A DNA stretch of 24,595 nucleotides from positions 1 through 24,595 of the forward strand of contig CAMLYR010000013.1 of assembly GCA_946491915.1 (NCBI GenBank). Direction: 5' to 3'. This document shows positions 13,954 to 23,000 of this stretch, piece by piece (positions within the stretch are counted from its first letter, which is position 1; every line of letters begins with the position of its first letter). Below the pieces are notes generated by a model. That model did not search any database and was not told the DNA's origin. It saw only the letters and a list, made by a program, of their open reading frames with translations. A program made the position numbers and the translations under genes. Source of the stretch: an uncultured Clostridium sp. GTDB taxonomy: Bacteria > Bacillota_A > Clostridia > TANB77 > CAG-508.

Positions 13954-13984
13954 TGTCGCATTGGGTTCGTTTGTCTATGCGACA
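13954..13984 (+). repeat. Family-1 hairpin repeat, copy E
   Basis: Complete 31-nt unit, with TGGGTTCGTTTGTCT in the loop and perfect 8-nt terminal arms. It lies upstream of the rplI promoter, between it and the end of the giant surface gene. Confidence 0.9.
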
Positions 13985-14014
13985 CAAAAATAAGACGTCT
14001 CTGATTAGACAAAA

Positions 14015-14054
14015 TGTCCCAAACAGAAACGTCCCCAAAAGGACAAAACTGTCC
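14015..14054 (-). repeat. Family-2 element directly after the giant surface gene
   Basis: On the minus strand GGACA-GTTT-TGTCC forms a small stem followed by TTTT, then GGGGACGTTTC and GGGACATTTT. It begins one base after the stop codon of the giant gene. It may act as its terminator. It shares the GGGGACGTTTC block with the dnaB-side element. Confidence 0.6.
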
Positions 14055-14055
14055 A

Positions 14056-17000
14056 TTATTTTCTTCTACGACGGATAAATAACAATACTACTGCTACAAG
14101 TATTAATATTTGTAAAGTTACATTTAAGATAAATCTTCCATTTCTGTCTAGACCTGTTGCTACAGTTATCATCATATTTGATGATGAGTGGTTATCGTTT
14201 TTATCTATATCTTCATATCCTGCTGGATTTGTTTCTCCGCTTAAGATAACTAAGTTTTCTTTTTCTCCAAAGTTGTCTTCTCCTGTATTCCATCTTAGTA
14301 CAATTTCAAGTTCTCTGTATTCTCCTGGCTCAATTGTTTCATTTTCTAGAGCATTTGTTACCAATGTTCCATCTTTTTCTTCCCAATAGATGTCATTATC
14401 TGTTTGATGATAACTATATCCTGCTGGGATGATTTCAATGATTTCTCCTGCTGTTCCTTCGATTTCTCCTTTGTTTGTTACTCTGATTTTGTATGTAATT
14501 CTTATATCTGCTGTGTCTGCTTTCCTTCTATGGATGTCTACTACATACATTTCGTCTTTGTTGTTTATGGTTTTTGCTCCTTCACTGATTCCATTTACAT
14601 TGACACTTGCTACCCATTTGTCTATTCCTAAGTTAAATACTTGTTTTTCATAATAGTAGACAACCAGTATTTTATCTTTTTGCATTGTTCCACTTGTATT
14701 ATCTGTTGCTTCTACGAAGTTATAATATGGGATGTCTTTTACTGAAGTTTCATAGTTATCTCCTACATATCCTTCTATCGTTTCACTTGGTGCTATTTCA
14801 TATTCTGTTCCTTTTTCTAAGTATTTTACTTCTACCTCTGCTTTTCTTTGGTAATAGTATTTAACTACGGTTTCTTCTTCTGTCATTTCTCCTGTACTAT
14901 TTGATGGTTTTTCTACAAGTTCATATCCGTCAAATTCTTTTTCTTCTGTCTCATAACTATCTCCTATATGTCCTTGTATTTCTTCTTCATCTAGTTTTTC
15001 ACCTGTTAATTTGTCGATATACTCTACTTTTACTTTTGCTTGTTTGATGTAGTAATAGTTTACTACGATTTCTTCTTCTGTCATGGTTCCTATTGCATTT
15101 TCTGGTAACATATTGTTTCCTTCTGAATCCACCTCTACTAAATCATATCCGTCAAATTCTCTTGATGGTATGTCATATGGATCTCCTACATTTCCTTCAT
15201 GTGTTCCAGTGGCTAATATATTTCCTGTTGTGATGTCTATATGATTTTCTACGACGCCTCCTGCTACCTTTTTGTAGTAGTATACCACTTCAATTTCTGT
15301 ATGATAGGTTCCATCTGGATTTTTGGTTATTACCATGGTTCCTGTTGCATTTTCTGGTATTTTTACTAGATTGTAGTCTTGTATTTCTTTGGCTTCTGTT
15401 TCATAGTTGTCATTTTCATGTCCTTCTATGATTTCTTCTGCCAATACTTGATTATCTGTCGTATCTTCTGGTGTATCATCTTCTTCTAAGTATTTTACAA
15501 TCACTTTTGCTTTTTTGATGTAATAGTATTTTACTTCAATTACTTCGTCTCTTTTCATTTTTCCTTCTGCATTTTCTGGTAATCTACTATTTCCATCTTT
15601 ATCTTCTGTTACTAAGTCATAACCCTCAAATTCTCTTGATGGTATGTTATATAAATCCCCTTCATTTCCTTCATGTTCTTCACTGTATAGCAATTCTCCT
15701 GTGATGTCATCGATATGTTTTTCGATAACACCTGCTGATACATGTGCATAATAATATTTTACAACTTGCTCTCCTGTTTTATCCATAATGATATTTGGTT
15801 CTTCTGGACTTTCTACTAACACATAGCCTTCAAAGTCTTCTGCTTGTGTTTCAAATAGGTCTCCTACTTTTCCTTCTTGGGTTTCTTCTTTTAGGATTTC
15901 TCCTGTTTCTCTATCAATATGTTGTACAGTTGCTTTTGTATTTTGTGCATAGTAGTAGATGACTTCTATGATGTCATTTGTCATAGTTCCTTCTGTATTA
16001 TTTGTTGTTTCTACAAATGTGTAGTTTTCTATATCTTTTTGCTCTGTCTCGTAGTTTAGTCCTGCATAACCTTCTATGGTTATTTCTTCTGCTAATACTT
16101 GGTTATCTGTATTATCTTCTGGTGTTTCATCTTTTTCTAAGTATTTTACGATAACTTTTGTATTTTGTGCATAATAGTAGATAACTTCGATTGGCTCTTT
16201 TGTCATGGTTCCTTCTGTATTATTTGTTGTTTCTACCAATGTATATCCTTCAACATTTTGTGCTTGTGTTGTGTAATCTTTTCCTACATATCCATTGATT
16301 ATCTCTTCTGGTGCTAATACCTTATTATCACTATTATCATTTGGTGTATTATCTTTTTCTAGATATTTTACTGTAACAGTTGTGTTTGGTGCATAGTAGT
16401 AGATAACAACAATTTCATCTCTTTGCATTTTTCCTTCTGTATTGTCTGTTGTGGCTACTAAGGTATAGTTTGGTATTTCTTCTTCTACTGTTGTATAGTC
16501 TTGTCCTTCATATCCTTCTATCGTAACCTCTGGTGCTAACACTTTATTATTTGCAATATCTTCTGGTGTATCATCTTGTTCTAGATATTTTACGATAACC
16601 CTTGTATTTTTTGCATAGTAGTAAATTTTTTCTTGTGGTTCTGCTGTATACACACCTGTTTTCTCTGCTGGCTCTTCTACCAAAGTATATCCTTCTATAT
16701 CTTTTTTATCTTCTGTTACATCAAATGTATCTCCTATAATTCCTTCTTTTGTTTTGCTATCTGATATCTCTTCTCCTGTGTTTTTATCCACATATTTTAC
16801 CTCTACTGTGGATGGAATTTTTGTCATCGTGTTTGTTATGGTTGCTTCTTTTTCGTCTAATATTCCTTCTTTATCAGTCACTTCTCCGATTTGTTTTTCA
16901 TAATGGAACAAGTCATTTGATGATACTTCTTCTTCATCTACTGTATATACAATTTCTTGTCCATCTTCATCATATTTTGGTAAATCTGTGAATGTTGTTT

Positions 17001-20000
17001 GCCAATTATCATCTTGAGTTACTACTTCAGATTTTATGACCATTTCCCCTTGTTTTACTTCTAATCTAATAGAGGTTGGTCTCTTATTGTATACATTATC
17101 TTGGTCTTCCCATGTTTTGTTAACTTCTATACTGATGGTTTCTGTTGGTCTTGTAAATGTGTTTGTTATAGTTGTTCCATCTACTTTGCCTGTATAGAAT
17201 TTTAAGTCTCCTTCTGTTTTTTCTTCTTCCTCTATTGTGTAATTGATAATATTATTGTATTGGTCATATTTTGGTAACTCTGTAAATGTATATGTCCATA
17301 TGTTTTCATCTGATACATCTGCATTTTCCTTTGTTAATTCATATCTTTGATTTTCTACTCCATTTGCTTTTAATACAATGATGATACTTTCTGGTCTTCT
17401 TTGTGCTTGTATGTCATTATCTTCCCAAACTTTCTTAATTGGAATTTCTACCTTATCTGTATTTTGTGTAAAGGTATTGGTTACAGTTGTTCCCTCTAAT
17501 TTCTTAGTATAGAATTGTAAATCATTATGATTAACTTCTGTTTCATCTACTGTATATTCAATTTCTTGTCCATTGTCATTGTATTTCTCTACATCTGTAA
17601 ATGTATATTGCCATGTGTTTGTATCTCCACTAACAGCATTTGATACATTGACTACTTGTTCTTTTACTGTTGCATTTCCATTTTTCAATTGTAGATTAAT
17701 ACTTTCTGGTCTCTTTTCTGCTTCGTCGTTATTGTCATCCCATACTTTTGTTACTGTTACTTCTGTCGTATCATCTGGTTTTTCGAAAGTATTTGTTATT
17801 GTTACTTCTTTCATGTTTTCATCTGTGTTTTCCACAGTTCCTACACTAATTGTGTAGAAATGTAAGTCTCCTGGATTTTTTTCTTGTTCTTCTACTGTGT
17901 ATTGGATTTCATTTCCTTGACTATTGTATTTTGGTAAGTCTGTAAATGTATGACTTGTTTCAGTTTCTGTATCTAGTTCATATGTATCAATAATTGCTTC
18001 TGGATCATTGTTGTCTGCATTTTCTGCCTTTACATTAATCACAATGGTTTCTGGTCTTCTATTTGCTTGTGTATCATTATCTTCCCATACTTTATTGACT
18101 GTAATATTTGTTTTAAATTCTGTATTGGTTGTTGCTGTATCTGTTACCTCTTCACTTGTTTTTGAAGGTGTCAATAGTTTTACATTTCCAGATACATTAT
18201 TTTCTATGGTTTCTTTTGATACATCCATATTTAGATATACCACTTTGATGGTTTTATGAATTTCGATATTTCCACTTTCAGGTGTTGTATATGTATCAAT
18301 TCCATCTACCAACTCTGTCCATGTGATTGTTTGGCTTTCTTCATCATATGTTCCACCATTTAAACTAGATTTTGCTACATCAATTTTATATGGTAATGTA
18401 TCTACAATTGTTACTTGTGCTTTTCCTATGTAGTTTTCAATTGTTGTTGTATATGTGATTCCATATTCTATTTCTGCTTTTGGATTATCAATACTTGCTG
18501 TTGCTGTTTTAGAAATGTTTTGTTCTGTTATATTTGGATCTACCAATCTATATTCATATGTAACTTCTGTTAGGGTGTCTATCATGGTTCCTTCCCAGTT
18601 TTCAGTTCTTGTTACATATTCATAATTTGCTGGTATTTCGCTACTTACTGTTGTTGTATAGCTATCTCCATATTTTCCTGTTCCTGTTGCTGGAATCATG
18701 ACATCTGGTGCAATTTGTTCTTTTGTATCTGTATCTATATGATGTACGATAACACCTGCTGAGTCTTTGACTCTGTAATAGTATGTGATAATTGTTTCAT
18801 TTCCTGTTAGTGTTCCAGAAGGATTTCCTAAAACCTCTACTAACTCATATTTTTCATCAATTCCAGTTGCTGGACTTGTTGTATATTCTGTACCTCTGTC
18901 TCTTTCTTCATTGATTTGGTCATCTTCTGAACCTGGTACAATTTCTTCTGTTCCTTCTAAATAATGATGTACGATGAATTTTACAGGTGTTTGTTTGTAG
19001 TAATAGGTGACTTCTTGCACATCTGCTGTATATTGTCCACTTGCGTTACTTGGTAATTTTCCAATTACTACTTCATAATCTGCAATATCTTTTGGTGCAG
19101 TTGTATAATTTGTTCCAATTTCACCTGTTAAGGTTTCATCTTCTGCTAATTTATCAGTTGTTCCATCTTTATAGTGATGGACAATAACGGTTGAAACTGT
19201 GTTACTAAATTGTACGACTACATGTTTATCACTTGTCATATTTGTAAATTTATCTAATATGACACTTCCATCCTCTTCTGGTACAAAATTGATTTCTTCT
19301 CCATTTACGGTGATTTTTAAGATTTTGTAACCCTCTTCTGGTGTTACGACAAGATCTTTTGTACTATCTTCTCCATGTTTTACGATTTCATATGGATTTT
19401 CTTCAGTTGTGCCTTGTCCTGATATGCTTCCTCCTGTTCCTTCTACCTCTGTTGTAATTTTGTATTCTTTTTTATAGTTTTCTACAGTGATTTCTTGCTG
19501 TTCTGGGATTTCGGCTGAGATGGTGTTTTCTTGGAATTTTCTTACTCTAGCTGTAGTAACACTGTTTTCTGTTTGATATCCAAAGAAAGTATATGTGTTA
19601 TCTCCATTATCGACAATATCAAGATATACTCCATTTAGATTTATCGTATATTGTTCTTCAAATGAAGATGAATATTTAACAATTGAAGTGTCTGTTGCTA
19701 CTATATATTCATCATTTTTTGTTAGTAATAATTTTCTAGCATTAAGATTACTAGTAGTAACTTTCTTCATCCATTCTACTTTATTATCACTATTATATTT
19801 TATTAAATATGAACACCACACTCCTGTTACACTATTTATTATTTCTCCTGAAGCTGTTTCTTCTTCTGTAAAAACTAGTCCTCCTCCAACATTACCTGTA
19901 TAACCATACCAAAGAGCGAGATATCCTCCGTCTATTGTTTCCACTACATCTTTCAAATTATCTTGACTACTTGCATTCAGTGGTTGAATAACTTTTAAAT

Positions 20001-23000
20001 ATTCTATTTTTTTATTTGCATTTAGTTTTACTATAAATCCATCGATATTTTTAGAGCTAGGCACATTTATTTCTCCAATAGTAGTTGCTTCACTAGGAAT
20101 AGTAATTTCACTTGACCAATTATAGTTTCCAACCACAACGATTCCACCGTCATCTAATGAAGCAATGTTAGTTATATCAGCATATGAGCTAATATATGTA
20201 TTTATTAGATTTTTAACAGAATTATCGTTATTGAATTCTATTATTATTAGATTACTATTTAAAGAATCCATTTGCATGTTATCTATAATAATATTAGTAT
20301 TAGTTTTGGCTCCTATAATATATCCTCCAGTATCCAAATTTTGTATACTGGTAAAATAACTATTTGCACCTTCTGCAACTTTTACAGTTATAATTTTTCC
20401 TTCTTCATTAAACTCTATTATAATTCCTTTGTCACCACTACTAGTTATATCTATATCTTCTCCATTTTCCGTATATTTTTTATCTATATGTAGGTTTCCA
20501 TTAATATATCCAACTGCAATATATGTATCGTCTTTCTTTATCACATCTCTTAGTATGTCTGCTCCTGTTCCTCCAAGATTTATAGCCCAATCTATTTTTT
20601 TCTCCTCATTGTATTTTGCAATTAGAATATCTGTTCCACCATTACTTGTTAATTTGATTTTTTCATCAATAGATGTGTCGTCCGCTTTTATATTTAAAAC
20701 TCCTGTTAGTGTTCCTACTGCAATTTGTCCACCATCACTTGTTGAAACTGCTGAATTATATTGTGTTGCAGAAGTAACTGTTTCTATTAAGTTAACATCT
20801 ATTATTTCATCTATATCTGTCAATTTTATTATATTGAACCCTTTATCAATATCTTGTTTTTCTTCACTATTTACATATATTTTAGAGTTTCCAGTATTTA
20901 CAGGCAATATATATTCTTCATTATTTTTTTGTATAATTTCTTTAAAATCTTCATCCCCTTTAGTACCTATTATTGTCACTTTTTCTACTAAAAAGTCTTC
21001 ATTTATACTAATTAATATAATGTCATTTGTTCCTTTAGATGTATTTGTTAACTGTATATTTTTTCCATCTTGTGTATATTTACCATCTATATTTATGTCT
21101 GTATTAGTACTTGCTATTGCTATATAGCTTCCATCGTTTGCTTTTATTAATCCTCTGTAACTAAGATTACTTAAGAATTGATTGCTTTTAATGATTTCCG
21201 CATTTTCATCATATAAAGTAATAGTACCATTTTTTAATACCACAAAGGAATTATCTTCATTTAAAAATAATTTCGGACTAACGTTACTAGCATCTGCAGT
21301 AATATTTACTTTCTCTATCTTTCCTTCTTCATTTATTTTTATAATTCCTTTATTCGTTCCAGAATATTGTAAAGTAGAAATATCTCCATCAATTTGTTCA
21401 CTATCTAAGACTAAATCCTGACCATTATAAATGACAATATAACTTATACCATGATCAGTATCTATTGGGATAATTTTATCAGCATAGTTCTGTTTTTTTC
21501 CATTTAGATATGTTACCCACTCTATTAAATTATTTGAATTATATTTTATAACTATTCCGTTTCTCCAATTTGCAGTTTGATTTTCATTATCAATAATTAT
21601 TTCTTGATTATTCGCTACTTTATTTGCTGGTATTGTTAAAGTATCCCCTGCCCAACTACCAGTTAGTATAAATCCTCCATCAGGTGTTGCCGCTATCTTA
21701 GATGGATATTCGGCTTTGTTTCCAAATGTAGAAACTCCCCAATCGGCTAAACCTTCTTTATTATATTTAACTGTTATAAAATCAAAATCATTAGTTTGTA
21801 TATTTATGGCTGTATTATTAACAGTCTCTTCCTTTGGAATATTTATAGTTTTACCATTATATAATACCAAATATCCATCTTCTACTTCTACTATGTCCTG
21901 TGGTGTTTCATAAATAGTTCCATATGATTTTTTGGCCCATTCAATTTTATCTTCTGCATTATATTTAATTAATATTCCATCTCCTGTAGAAGATGCTTTA
22001 TTAATTATTTCTATTGCTTTATTATCTACTGTTTGGTCTGCTTCTAATACTACCTTCCCTGTTATTGTGCCAGCTACCAAATATCCTCCATCGCTAGTTG
22101 CTATGGATGTTGTGACATCTATCTCTCCATTACCTTCGAAACTTTGACTCCATAATTCTACCATTTCTTTTACTGCTGGTTTTGTTTTTCCAATTCCAAA
22201 GAAATAGGTTCTGTCTTCTTCATTTTCTGGTAATTGATATCCTTCTTGTGTTTCTATTTCAACCACTTTGTAATATCCTTCTGGTAAGTCTTCTGTGATT
22301 CTTCCTTGTTCATCTGTTGTGATGATTTGGTATGTTTTTCCATCTATTTCTTGGGTTTCTCCTATCACTTCTCCTTTACTATTGACTGCTGTTGTTTCTG
22401 TTCCATCATCTTCTACTTTTGTGATGGCAAATTTTACATTTGGTAAAGGTTCTTGGGTTTCTCCATCTATTTTTGTTAGGCTAAATAATGGATCGTTGTC
22501 TAATCCTATTATTGCTTGACCTCCGAAAAAACCTACCGCTTTGTCATCTATTATATTACCATCTTTATCTATTGCTGGTAAACTTGCTATTCCATATGTA
22601 CCAATTCCTTCTTCTCCTGTTTCAAAATCAGCTATTGGTTTAATTTTGCCTTCTAATATCTGTAAATATTGATTTCCTTCTTCATCTCTATCTACCACAA
22701 ATCTTATAATATTATCATTTAAAGCATATCCTGTTGGAGGCATGATTTCTTCTATAGTATATTCTATTCCTTCATATAATGGTCCTACCTCTAATCCTCC
22801 ATATTCGTCTGTTGTATACTCATTATCTAACCATTTTCCTGTTACTCTAAATATTGCTCCTTCAAGTGGATTTAGTGTTTCTTTTTCATATTTTCCAAGT
22901 GATAATTTGTATTCATCTAATTTTGTATTAACAATTGTTGCACTCATAATTGGTTGTTTTTCTTGTGTATTGTCTACTGTTGGTTGTTCTTTAAAACTTC

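Noticed and set aside
13807..13984. CRISPR array in the repeats upstream of rplI
   Set aside because: Units are palindromic 31-mers with irregular gaps of 0, 6 and 60 nt, no regular unique spacers and no cas genes nearby.
20429..21127. Long plus-strand open frame antisense to the giant adhesin (also 22742-23422)
   Set aside because: These frames mirror the repetitive low-GC minus-strand gene, have no ribosome binding site that I can see, and their translations are low-complexity Ser/Ile/Phe-rich.
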